Shown: one piece after another, positions 1 to 5,900 of the stretch
How the letters are laid out: each line of letters opens with the position of its first letter
Numbering within the stretch: position 1 is the first letter of the stretch
Source of the DNA: Methanobacteriota archaeon
GTDB lineage: Archaea > Thermoplasmatota > E2 > DHVEG-1
Assembly: GCA_026394435.1 (NCBI GenBank)
Contig: JAPKYG010000095.1
Location: 1 to 10,970 of the forward strand
Direction: 5' to 3'
DNA: 10,970 nt
Made by a program: the position numbers and the translations under genes
The notes under the pieces: model-generated
What the model was told of the DNA's origin: nothing
The model's input: only the letters and a program-made list of their open reading frames with translations
Databases searched by the model: none

Positions 1-480
1 CCCTATGATCGACCGTTGACATCGATGCATCAATTCAAGATGTGTCCCCAATGCAAAAGAGAATACACCGATCCTCTTAATAGGAGATATCATGCACAAA
101 CAATCGCTTGTAAAATGTGCGGTCCTAAATTACGTCTCCTCAGAAATGAAAAAGAAATTAGCGGTAAATCAGATATGGAAACGATTGGGAAAGCAATCGA
201 TCTCATCAAATCTGGGGAGGTAGTATCAATCAAAGGAGTGGGTGGGTTTCACACCTGTTCATTGTGTGATGACGAGAATGTGGGAAAAGTAAGAGAGCTG
301 TTTCACCGCCCTAACAAACCATATGCTCTCATGGTCAAAGATGTAGAGATGGTTGAAAAGATTGCGTTCGTATCTGAAAAAGAAAAAGAGTTATTGCAAA
401 GTCCTCAACGACCAATTGTTGTTCTAAAAAAGAAAAAAAAGGATTACTTCAAAACCACCTCGGAGTTAGATACCATTTGA
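1..480 (+). CDS. hypF: HypF, N-terminal portion (5' partial, ends at in-frame TGA)
   Basis: HypF is the carbamoyltransferase that makes the thiocarboxamide group on HypE, the source of the cyanide ligands of [NiFe] hydrogenases. The frame is open from base 1 and begins with PYDRP, typical of the segment between the two HypF zinc fingers, so the true start lies left of the window; the TTG at 16 is not a real start. Visible parts, numbering codon 1 at base 1: the second zinc finger (C15, C18, C37, C40, a CxxC-x18-CxxC pattern), then the first half of the YrdC-like domain from about codon 60, with KGVGGFH and RPNKPYALM. The acylphosphatase domain and first zinc finger are off the edge. The piece ends at LDTI followed by TGA, where HypF proteins normally continue Gly-Val-Met-Leu. 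The next gene segment continues in the same frame, so this is one gene interrupted by a nonsense codon (or a sequence error), not a gene end. Confidence 0.9.
   Translation, partial: PYDRPLTSMHQFKMCPQCKREYTDPLNRRYHAQTIACKMCGPKLRLLRNEKEISGKSDMETIGKAIDLIKSGEVVSIKGVGGFHTCSLCDDENVGKVRELFHRPNKPYALMVKDVEMVEKIAFVSEKEKELLQSPQRPIVVLKKKKKDYFKTTSELDTI
478..480 (+). other. In-frame TGA inside hypF at a conserved glycine position
   Basis: The codon replaces the Gly of the HypF/YrdC-domain stretch I recall as NTIGVMLPYTPLH; the flanking residues read LDTI and VMLTYTA in one frame. A single G-to-T change from GGA would create it. It falls in the middle of the YrdC fold, not between domains, so a natural two-subunit split is unlikely. 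The arsC-like gene at 6021-6410 ends in TGA at the normal family length, so TGA seems to work as stop here. Confidence 0.85.
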
Positions 481-1779
481 GTGATGTTAACATATACAGC
501 GATGCAATACCACCTATTTGATTATTGTAATGAGCCGCTCTTAATGACTTCGTGCAATATTCCAGGAGAACCTGTATCAATCGTTGAAAAAATAGGTACA
601 TATTTCTTGACCCATGAACGAAGAATTGTCAATAGATGTGACGACTCTGTTTTAAAGGTTATTCATGACACAACGTTTTTTCTCAGACGTTCACGGGGAT
701 ATACACCTATTCCCATAATGTTACCGGTAGAGTGTCAAAATACTATTGCGGTAGGTGCTGAGTTAAATAACGTCATCTGTACAACAAAGAAAAATAAATG
801 TTATCTCTCTCAGTACATCGGTGATACATCAAAATATGAAACATACAATTTTTTAAAAGATACTGTTACGAAGATTATCCATCTCACCCGGTTAAAACCA
901 CAGATTATTGCATGTGATCTTCATCCTCGCTATAATTCAACAATGTTTGCAAAGGAATTAGCTACCATGTATAACGCAAAATTAATTCAAATACAGCATC
1001 ATAAAGCACATGTGGCGAGTGTCGCAGCTGAGCATAAAATAACAGAGTATGTGGGAATCGCGATGGATGGATTAGGGTACGGTGATGATGGCGGGTTGTG
1101 GGGCGGAGAAATATTCTCTGTACGAGAAGGAAATATATTTACACGAGTAGGGCATCTTGAAGAACAACCTCAGTTGGGTGGGGATTCTGCAACGATATAT
1201 CCAAAGAAAATGCTCTTTGGGATTCTTTCCAAGATATTAAATGAAAAAGAACTTCTAAAAATTAGATTATTTAATGAAAAAGAAAGTAGGTTATATCTGC
1301 AGATTTTACATAATAATTTCAACGTACAACACACCACAAGTACTGGGAGGGTCCTTGATGCGGTATCTGCGTTGTTAAGTCTCTGTGAGAAGAGAACCTA
1401 TGACGGAAGACCAGCGATGATTCTGGAAAGCTTGGCGACAACGCCTTTAGAATTTGAACCGGTTTTTTCTCAAGAACAGGGAAAAAAAATTCTGATGACA
1501 ACCCCGCTATTTGATTTTCTTCTTAGGAATAAAGGAGATGAAGGAAAACTCGCAGCAACTGCTCAGATGTATATCGCTAAAGGGCTTTTAGAGATAGCAA
1601 AAAAAGCATTGAAAAAGAAAGATATGCCTATCGTTTTTTCAGGGGGCGTTGCATATAACAGAATGATTTCTGGATTTATGCTTCAACATGGTGTTCTTGT
1701 CAATAGAGAACTACCCGCGGGAGATGGTGGTATCTGCTATGGTCAAGCATATTTAGCTAATATGAATAAAAATATGTAA
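481..1779 (+). CDS. hypF: HypF, C-terminal portion (rest of YrdC-like domain plus Kae1-like domain)
   Basis: This continues the upstream HypF frame directly after the TGA. It holds the end of the YrdC-like domain (MTS-C-NIPGEPVS, RCDDSV, LRRSRGYTP) and the full Kae1/TsaD-like carbamoyl-transfer domain: IGDTSKYETYNF, ACDLHPRYNST, the metal-binding HHKAH motif near 997-1011, DGLGYGDDGGLWGGE, GRVLDAVSALL, FSGGVAYNRM, and GDGGICYGQA near the C-terminus. A GTG at 481 and an ATG at 484 could restart translation after the stop, with only a weak GGAG about 16 bases upstream; a product starting there would have half a YrdC domain. Several usually conserved residues near the break differ from the consensus I remember: Pro to Thr (490-492), Pro to Ala (499-501) and Gly to Cys in TSGN (553-555). 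The Kae1 half otherwise looks intact, so any inactivation is recent, or the stop is a sequencing artefact. The gene is convergent with nikR, 58 bases away. Confidence 0.88.
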   Translation: MMLTYTAMQYHLFDYCNEPLLMTSCNIPGEPVSIVEKIGTYFLTHERRIVNRCDDSVLKVIHDTTFFLRRSRGYTPIPIMLPVECQNTIAVGAELNNVICTTKKNKCYLSQYIGDTSKYETYNFLKDTVTKIIHLTRLKPQIIACDLHPRYNSTMFAKELATMYNAKLIQIQHHKAHVASVAAEHKITEYVGIAMDGLGYGDDGGLWGGEIFSVREGNIFTRVGHLEEQPQLGGDSATIYPKKMLFGILSKILNEKELLKIRLFNEKESRLYLQILHNNFNVQHTTSTGRVLDAVSALLSLCEKRTYDGRPAMILESLATTPLEFEPVFSQEQGKKILMTTPLFDFLLRNKGDEGKLAATAQMYIAKGLLEIAKKALKKKDMPIVFSGGVAYNRMISGFMLQHGVLVNRELPAGDGGICYGQAYLANMNKNM

Positions 1780-1837
1780 CTATCCAGATTTTTCATGGTT
1801 ATTCTTCGTCTTTTACTCTTATTCAAGTTTTGTTGCT

Positions 1838-2245
1838 TTAGAAGGATGTTTTTGTTACGACCAGCTGCCCGTGTTGTACGCCTTTAAGTGCTTTGACATT
1901 TTCTGCAAATTTTTTCACACGACTCGATTGGCCACGTATCACAACTATTTCAAGGCATGTACGATCGTCTACATGAATGTGGGTCGTGAAGATGATTTTC
2001 TCGTGATGATGATGTTGGAGGTGAAGCAATTTATCTGTGACGTTTCCAATATCATGATCATAGATGATAGTCAGAGTCCCGATGACCTCACTTTCCTCTT
2101 CTTTAATCCCTGATTCGATAATCTCTTTTCTTACCAGATCTCTAATGGCTTCAGAACGATTTGTATAGCCCCTTTTTTTTATTAATATATCAAATTTGTT
2201 TAGTAACTCGGGTTCAAAAGATACTCCTACTCTTTCTACAGGCAT
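1838..2245 (-). CDS. nikR: NikR, nickel-responsive transcriptional regulator
   Basis: This is a 135-residue ribbon-helix-helix DNA-binding protein that controls nickel uptake. The start at 2245 gives MPVERVGVSFEPELL, the usual NikR N-terminus; an in-frame ATG at 2335 would add 30 residues with no family counterpart and read through the operator-like region. Residues 1-45 are the RHH domain (RGYTNRSEAIRDLVR). Residues about 55-135 are the ACT-like nickel-binding, tetramer-forming domain. Expected Ni(II) ligands are all present: H78, H89, H91 and C97, with the same spacing as E. coli H76, H87, H89 and C95. Four histidines in a row (78-81) precede the binding loop. There is no clear Shine-Dalgarno; a TATA box at 2276-2284 would start transcription about 8 bases before the ATG. 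Repeat elements flank that box, which suggests autoregulation. The product probably controls the divergent membrane pair and nickel genes outside the window. Confidence 0.95.
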   Translation of the reverse strand: MPVERVGVSFEPELLNKFDILIKKRGYTNRSEAIRDLVRKEIIESGIKEEESEVIGTLTIIYDHDIGNVTDKLLHLQHHHHEKIIFTTHIHVDDRTCLEIVVIRGQSSRVKKFAENVKALKGVQHGQLVVTKTSF

Positions 2246-2246
2246 G

Positions 2247-2295
2247 GTAGCACGTCTATAGGAAAATCGTGGTACTATTATAAGAAAGCTGCTAC
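2247..2295. promoter_or_regulatory. Putative NikR operator triplet at nikR
   Basis: Three related heptamers lie at 2247-2253 (GTAGCAC), 2269-2275 (GTGGTAC) and 2289-2295 (CTGCTAC), with starts 22 and 20 bases apart, about two helical turns each. The first pair is an imperfect inverted repeat with a 15-base spacer. The set spans the predicted nikR start site and TATA box. NikR sites in other groups are inverted GT...AC half-sites with 13-16 base spacers, so NikR is the natural candidate; the assignment is inference. Confidence 0.45.
2276..2284 (-). promoter_or_regulatory. Putative nikR TATA box
   Basis: The minus strand reads CTTATAATA, about 27 bases before a predicted start near 2253, giving a near-leaderless nikR mRNA. 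It sits between the half-sites at 2269-2275 and 2289-2295, so a bound repressor would cover it. This is inferred from spacing and sequence only. Confidence 0.45.
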
Positions 2296-2344
2296 GAATA
2301 ATTATTTTACCGTTCAGATTCGATGGAGATTCCAAATCTTCTTA

Positions 2345-2404
2345 TTGCTACCATAGTAACACGTTTGCCTGAGGAGTGTAGCACGAATTAATTATTATTG
2401 TTAC
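2345..2404. promoter_or_regulatory. Second operator-like array of TGNTAC elements
   Basis: Elements lie at 2345-2351 (TTGCTAC), 2356-2362 (GTAACAC), 2378-2384 (GTAGCAC) and 2398-2404 (TTGTTAC). The last three repeat the 22- then 20-base start spacing seen next to nikR. The right end is just upstream of a possible TATA box (2413-2420) for the divergent membrane-protein pair, so this array could control that operon. One further copy, TTGCTAC, is at 2455-2461. Confidence 0.4.
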
Positions 2405-2412
2405 CATAATTC

Positions 2413-2420
2413 TTTTATAC
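2413..2420 (+). promoter_or_regulatory. Putative TATA box for the small membrane-protein pair
   Basis: TTTTATAC here would give a start near 2445 and a leader of about 30 bases, compatible with the GGAGA at 2462-2466 before the ATG at 2475. An alternative box, AATATAAG at 2446-2453, would give a leaderless message starting at about 2475. The sequence does not settle which one is used. Confidence 0.35.
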
Positions 2421-2474
2421 CATTGATTGTATTAAGGGCACGAAAAAATATAAGTTGCTACGGAGACATGAGAC

Positions 2475-2765
2475 ATGTGGCTTATTACAACACTCATTGC
2501 CGCAATTGGTGCAACAATTCTCTGGTATGGTGCACCTAGAATATATAAGCTTGATTTGCTCAGTTTGTTGCTCTGGGGTGCATCATTCATGATACTGGTT
2601 GATCACCTTTTAGGCTATGAAGGTGAATCATTCGTTGAAATGGAAACAGGTGGCCTCATCACTAATGGCATCGTACTTGGAATCGTTATGTTAATACCTG
2701 TGTTCATTATATGGATAACCGTTCTTATCATCAAAAAACCAAAACAAAATGTAGAAAGGAGGTAA
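2475..2765 (+). CDS. Small membrane protein A of a twin pair divergent from nikR
   Basis: This 96-residue protein has no function I recognise. It is very hydrophobic, with three likely membrane segments (about 2-20, 26-47 and 61-88) and a short basic tail (KKPKQNVERR). The middle segment ends in LLLWGASFMILVDHLLGYEGE, with polar D43, H44, E49 and E51 at the membrane edge. The next gene's product has the matching stretch LWGGVAMLTIEHIAHGE, so the two look like diverged copies that work together. The start ATG at 2475 has GGAGA eight bases upstream; the ATG at 2468 is out of frame. It is the first gene of a two-gene operon transcribed away from nikR, with operator-like elements in between. Inference: a nickel- or metal-related membrane component, or a partner of a hydrogenase system. 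Confidence 0.75.
   Translation: MWLITTLIAAIGATILWYGAPRIYKLDLLSLLLWGASFMILVDHLLGYEGESFVEMETGGLITNGIVLGIVMLIPVFIIWITVLIIKKPKQNVERR
2755..2763 (+). promoter_or_regulatory. Strong ribosome binding site for membrane protein B
   Basis: AAAGGAGGT lies in the last codons of gene A, six bases before the ATG at 2770. With only four bases between the genes, it indicates co-translation of A and B. Confidence 0.75.
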
Positions 2766-2769
2766 AAAA

Positions 2770-3093
2770 ATGGCGTGTTTTTTAGTACCGATGGCGACAG
2801 GAATGATAACGACTGTGTTTAGAAAAAAAATTCCAGCAGCACTTAAAATAGGCTGGTTGAATATCATGCTGTGGGGTGGAGTTGCAATGCTTACAATCGA
2901 GCACATAGCACATGGAGAAGTGGTGTTTTATCCACCATTCCTGACTGCAATGCAGAACCCTGCCGATATCCCAGTCATGTTACAGGAATTGGCAACAGTA
3001 GGCGGAACAATGACAATTGCCATTGTGCTTATATGGATCATCCTGGTAGCAATCACTTCAAAAGTGCCACGTGTGTCAAAGCAGGTTGAATAA
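2770..3093 (+). CDS. Small membrane protein B of a twin pair divergent from nikR
   Basis: This 107-residue protein has no firm family name from memory. It starts MACFLVPMATG, followed by a short hydrophobic first segment (about 4-16), basic residues (FRKK, 17-20), a second membrane segment (24-45) ending in LWGGVAMLTIEHIAHGE (W35, G36, E44, H45, H48, E50), a polar loop with several prolines (55-70) and a third membrane segment (77-97). The middle motif matches the one in protein A (WG-x3-M-x3-[DE]H), and both have three segments, so a heterodimer or hetero-oligomer is likely. It is four bases downstream of A, with a near-perfect ribosome binding site. The carboxylate and histidine residues in or near the membrane could bind a metal ion or proton. 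The position beside nikR suggests nickel; that is inference, and no known nickel-transporter motif is present. Confidence 0.75.
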   Translation: MACFLVPMATGMITTVFRKKIPAALKIGWLNIMLWGGVAMLTIEHIAHGEVVFYPPFLTAMQNPADIPVMLQELATVGGTMTIAIVLIWIILVAITSKVPRVSKQVE

Positions 3094-3122
3094 AACAGTT
3101 TATTTTCAACCTTCTCTTCTTA

Positions 3123-3138
3123 TTTTTTATAACTTTTT
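3123..3138 (+). terminator. T-rich end of the membrane-pair operon
   Basis: Runs of six T (3123-3128) and five T (3134-3138) lie within 45 bases of the stop codon, in a T-rich stretch without a strong hairpin, as expected for archaeal termination. A second T-tract (3220-3231) follows a weak hairpin. Confidence 0.45.
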
Positions 3139-3281
3139 ATTATGTTACAGTAAATTCAACAGGGTCTATTTTCTTTCATAAAGCTCCCACGAACAACTCG
3201 GAGTAAATTCGGATAGTCGTTTTTTGTTTTTCTCCTAAACAAATCCCTGTAAATAGGTATTAATAGCCGATAATAAATCCC

Positions 3282-3333
3282 TAGTAGCTTGCGGGTACTA
3301 TCTATATCAATAGGATATGGAGGTTTCTACTCC
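3282..3333 (+). promoter_or_regulatory. Possible structured leader of the potassium transporter gene
   Basis: Three short stems lie just upstream of the start at 3363: 3282-3286 pairs with 3296-3300 (5 bp, 9-base loop); 3301-3308 pairs with 3314-3321 (8 bp with one G-U, 5-base loop); 3319-3322 pairs with 3330-3333 (GGAG/CTCC). The second and third overlap and cannot form together. The GGAGG in this region is about 40 bases from the ATG, too far to be its ribosome binding site. No known riboswitch consensus is recognised. The stems could equally be DNA-level or chance pairings. Confidence 0.25.
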
Positions 3334-3362
3334 TTATCTCACCACAAAAAGAAGCGAAAATC

Positions 3363-5345
3363 ATGGAAAACAATGATCCTAAACCAAGCATATTGCGGAG
3401 GATTTCAACAAAGATTATAGGTCGCCCGCGCAATATCAACGACCCTTCAATTTTTCATAAATTAGCATTAATAGCATTACTATCATGGATAGGACTTGGA
3501 GCAGACGGTCTTTCATCTTCCTCCTACGGTCCTGAGGAAGCATTCAAAGCAATCGCAGGACATACCTATCTAGCCATCTTTTTAGCGGTTGCAACAGCGC
3601 TCACAGTTTTTATCATATCGTATACCTACTCGAAAATCATTGAACAGTTCCCTCATGGTGGTGGAGGGTACATCGTTGCCACCCATACACTCGGCAAAAG
3701 TGCAGGGGTTGTCTCCGGGTCTGCCTTACTTATCGATTATGTCCTCACTATCACAGTTTCCATTGCCGCCTGTGGAGACGCTATCTTTAGTTTTTTACCT
3801 TTAGAATTTCATCAGTACAGTCTTCTATTCAAAGTCTCTTTAATTTTCATCTTGATCATTCTAAACCTTCGAGGGATTAAGGAGTCGGTGACTATCCTTG
3901 CTCCTATCTTTCTCCTATTTATCATCACTCATATCATCCTGTTAGGATACGGTATTTTCAGTCAAGCATCTGTGGTTGGTACACACGTCAATCAATTTTC
4001 AACAGGATTGGGAGGTGATCTGCAGGCAATAGGGCTCCTTGGCATCCTTGCGATTTTCCTCCGCGCCTTCTCATTAGGAGGTGGAACATATACCGGAATT
4101 GAAGCTGTCTCCAATGGTCTCCCGGTCATGAGAGAACCCAAAGTAAAGACCGGTAAACGAACTATGATGTATATGGCAATTTCCCTTGCTCTAGTGGCAG
4201 GGGTGCTTTTTATTTGCTATTTTCTTCTCGATATTCAAGCTGTGCAAGGTCAGACGTTAAACGCTGTCCTTGCAACAAGACTCTTTGGCGGGTGGCCAGC
4301 AGGAATTTGGATCGCGGCAATTATTATCTTTTCTGAGGGTTTACTCCTTTTTGTTGCAGCTCAGACCGGTTTCATTGACGGACCGCGAGTGATGGCCAAC
4401 ATGGCCGTCGACTCATGGTTTCCAAAGAAATTCGCCGCGTTATCAGAACGGCTCACTATGCGAAACGGTGTTTTGGTCATGGGAATTGCCGCTCTTTTTT
4501 TAATGATCGGTACCAATGGTTCCATCTCCGCGCTCGTGGTGATGTACGCGATTAATGTGTTCCTCACGTTCTCACTCTCACAATTAGGTATGGCAAAATT
4601 TTCGATAAAAATCAGAAAAAAGAAAGAACATTGGATACGATACCTTCTCATCTTCGTTATCGGGTTTATTCTCTGTTTTACTATCCTGATTGTTACCATC
4701 TACGAAAAACTTTGGCAAGGTGGCTGGTTTACCCTAGTAATCACTTTGGCTGTAGTTATTATTTGTTATTTGATTCATAACCATTATAAAAAAATCAAAA
4801 AAGCAATGCGGAAATTCGATGAGGTACTGCTGCTATCAAGCATCCATCTTGTTGGGCATCCAAATACAAAACCGGTGAATCCAAAACACATGACCGCCGT
4901 GATTCTGGTGACAGGGTATAATGGCTATGGGGTGAACACGTTTTTATCATTGATCCGAAGTTTTCCCGGGTTGTATAAGAATATTATTTTTGTCTCAATT
5001 TCGGAAATCGACTCAGGATCCTTCAAAGGTATCGAGGAAGTGGAGGCACTGAAAACATCAGTGCAAAACTCATTACTCAAGTACGTCATTCTTGCGCAGA
5101 GACTCGGGTTCTCTGCTGATTATCGAATGGACATTGGGACAGATGTGGTGGAAACCGCGAGCCATCTCTGTGAATCCATTGCAGAAGAGTTCCCCAAAGT
5201 CATGTTTTTCACCGCCAAACTCGTGTTCCGCCATGAAACGATTTTCCATAAATTGCTACACAACGAAACCGCATTTTCAGTCCAGCGTCGATTGCAGTGG
5301 AAAGGTCTGCCTGTAGTTATTTTGCCTGTGCGCATTGACATATAA
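3363..5345 (+). CDS. KimA/KUP-like APC-superfamily potassium importer
   Basis: This 660-residue membrane protein probably imports K+ with H+. It has about 12 membrane segments (roughly residues 33-470) and a cytoplasmic C-terminal domain (about 475-660). Family marks are SSSSYGPEEAF (51-61), HGGGGYIVAT (98-107), LLIDYVLT (122-129), GGTYTGIEAVSNG (240-252), GPRVMANMAVDSWFP (340-354) and YAINVFLTFSLSQ (395-407). Residues D48, Y55, D125, Y126 and Y395 fall where I recall the K+-binding D36, Y43, D117, Y118 and Y377 of Bacillus KimA; the D48-Y55 and D125-Y126 spacings match. The C-terminal domain ends with HNETAFSVQRRLQWKG, common in this group. In bacteria KimA is controlled by c-di-AMP; nothing here shows that directly. 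ATG 3363 is the only suitable in-frame start, and it lacks a nearby Shine-Dalgarno. The gene is flanked by intergenic regions, so probably monocistronic. An amino-acid permease is the main alternative. Confidence 0.85.
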   Translation: MENNDPKPSILRRISTKIIGRPRNINDPSIFHKLALIALLSWIGLGADGLSSSSYGPEEAFKAIAGHTYLAIFLAVATALTVFIISYTYSKIIEQFPHGGGGYIVATHTLGKSAGVVSGSALLIDYVLTITVSIAACGDAIFSFLPLEFHQYSLLFKVSLIFILIILNLRGIKESVTILAPIFLLFIITHIILLGYGIFSQASVVGTHVNQFSTGLGGDLQAIGLLGILAIFLRAFSLGGGTYTGIEAVSNGLPVMREPKVKTGKRTMMYMAISLALVAGVLFICYFLLDIQAVQGQTLNAVLATRLFGGWPAGIWIAAIIIFSEGLLLFVAAQTGFIDGPRVMANMAVDSWFPKKFAALSERLTMRNGVLVMGIAALFLMIGTNGSISALVVMYAINVFLTFSLSQLGMAKFSIKIRKKKEHWIRYLLIFVIGFILCFTILIVTIYEKLWQGGWFTLVITLAVVIICYLIHNHYKKIKKAMRKFDEVLLLSSIHLVGHPNTKPVNPKHMTAVILVTGYNGYGVNTFLSLIRSFPGLYKNIIFVSISEIDSGSFKGIEEVEALKTSVQNSLLKYVILAQRLGFSADYRMDIGTDVVETASHLCESIAEEFPKVMFFTAKLVFRHETIFHKLLHNETAFSVQRRLQWKGLPVVILPVRIDI

Positions 5346-5393
5346 AAAAAGTTTATAGAAAAAAACCGCGATTATTTTTAAAAGAACAAAACC

Positions 5394-5401
5394 TTTTTAA
5401 T
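5394..5401 (+). promoter_or_regulatory. Putative promoter of the lysine-rich microprotein
   Basis: TTTTTAAT is preceded by a purine-rich stretch (GAACAAAACC) that resembles a BRE. Transcription would start near 5424, giving a short leader that includes the ribosome binding site at 5436-5440. Confidence 0.4.
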
Positions 5402-5450
5402 CACCTACACGATATGAACTATCACAATACAAAAAGGAGGAGATGTGGCA

Positions 5451-5513
5451 ATGCCGGCAAAAAAGACAAAGAAAACAATAAAGAAAACAACCGTTAAAAA
5501 GAAGAAGAAATAA
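5451..5513 (+). CDS. 20-residue lysine-rich microprotein
   Basis: A tiny gene follows an exceptional ribosome binding site, AAAAAGGAGGAG (GGAGG at 5436-5440, ten bases before the ATG). The product has 20 residues: Met-Pro-Ala, then only Lys and Thr with one Ile and one Val. Eleven residues are lysine, the last five in a row. There is no hydrophobic segment or cysteine. Such a strongly cationic peptide would bind DNA or RNA and resembles the lysine/alanine tails of histone-H1-like proteins; the role is unknown. An ATG at 5443 opens a 12-codon frame that is only two bases from the GGAGG and less plausible. The gene has its own TATA-like box and a T-rich end (5532-5538). The strong translation signal and the clean stop argue for a real gene; the homopolymer-like composition is the main reason for caution. 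Confidence 0.6.
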   Translation: MPAKKTKKTIKKTTVKKKKK

Positions 5514-5531
5514 GTTTCTTTAGAGATATTA

Positions 5532-5538
5532 TTTTTTT
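5532..5538 (+). terminator. T-tract downstream of the lysine microprotein
   Basis: Seven T lie about 20 bases after the stop codon, and further T runs follow at 5573-5585. No strong hairpin is visible. This fits archaeal T-tract termination. Confidence 0.4.
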
Positions 5539-5876
5539 ATTATAACGATCAATCACTGTTTCTTCTTCAATAATTTTTTCTTTTTAACATCTCATCTTTT
5601 TCAATTTGCTAGACACAGTCATGCCGCCGATCACAAATAAAATTTTTAGACTCAATAAAATATGATGACGAAAAAATCCAAGATAAGATAAGGACTACAA
5701 CCTTCTCGCACTATAATGATATTTCCCGCAGCAACATTGTCTCCAGCAGGATCAAATGTTAAGCAACATCGGGTGTCTGCTTTACCGGTACTTTGGTTGA
5801 TGATTTACATTATAACTAAAAAGCGTTGTACTGAACCATTTTACAGAACAGTTAATGGTATCGAGATATCTCTTAG

Positions 5877-5900
5877 TGATTGAATATTAACCGTCAATCA
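5877..5900. repeat. Perfect 7-bp inverted repeat, possible operator
   Basis: TGATTGA and TCAATCA are separated by ten bases, with centres 17 bp apart, about 40 bases upstream of the TATA-like box of the arsC-like gene. The size suits a dimeric regulator site. No regulator gene is adjacent, so the assignment is weak. Confidence 0.3.

Noticed and set aside
478..480. TGA reassigned to glycine throughout the genome
   Set aside because: The arsC-like gene ends in TGA at normal family length, and none of the other large, glycine-rich genes has an internal TGA. One event fits mutation or sequence error better.
2246..2335. Longer NikR start at 2335
   Set aside because: It would add 30 residues not found in NikR and overlap the operator-like elements and TATA box; the usual N-terminus begins at 2245.
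3241..3282. Repeated AAATCCCT (3241-3248 and 3275-3282)
   Set aside because: Two 8-base copies in an AT-rich intergenic region are too little to call a repeat element or a CRISPR fragment.
3094..3362. c-di-AMP (ydaO-type) riboswitch before the KimA-like gene
   Set aside because: The conserved core sequences of that riboswitch are not recognisable; only short generic stems are present.
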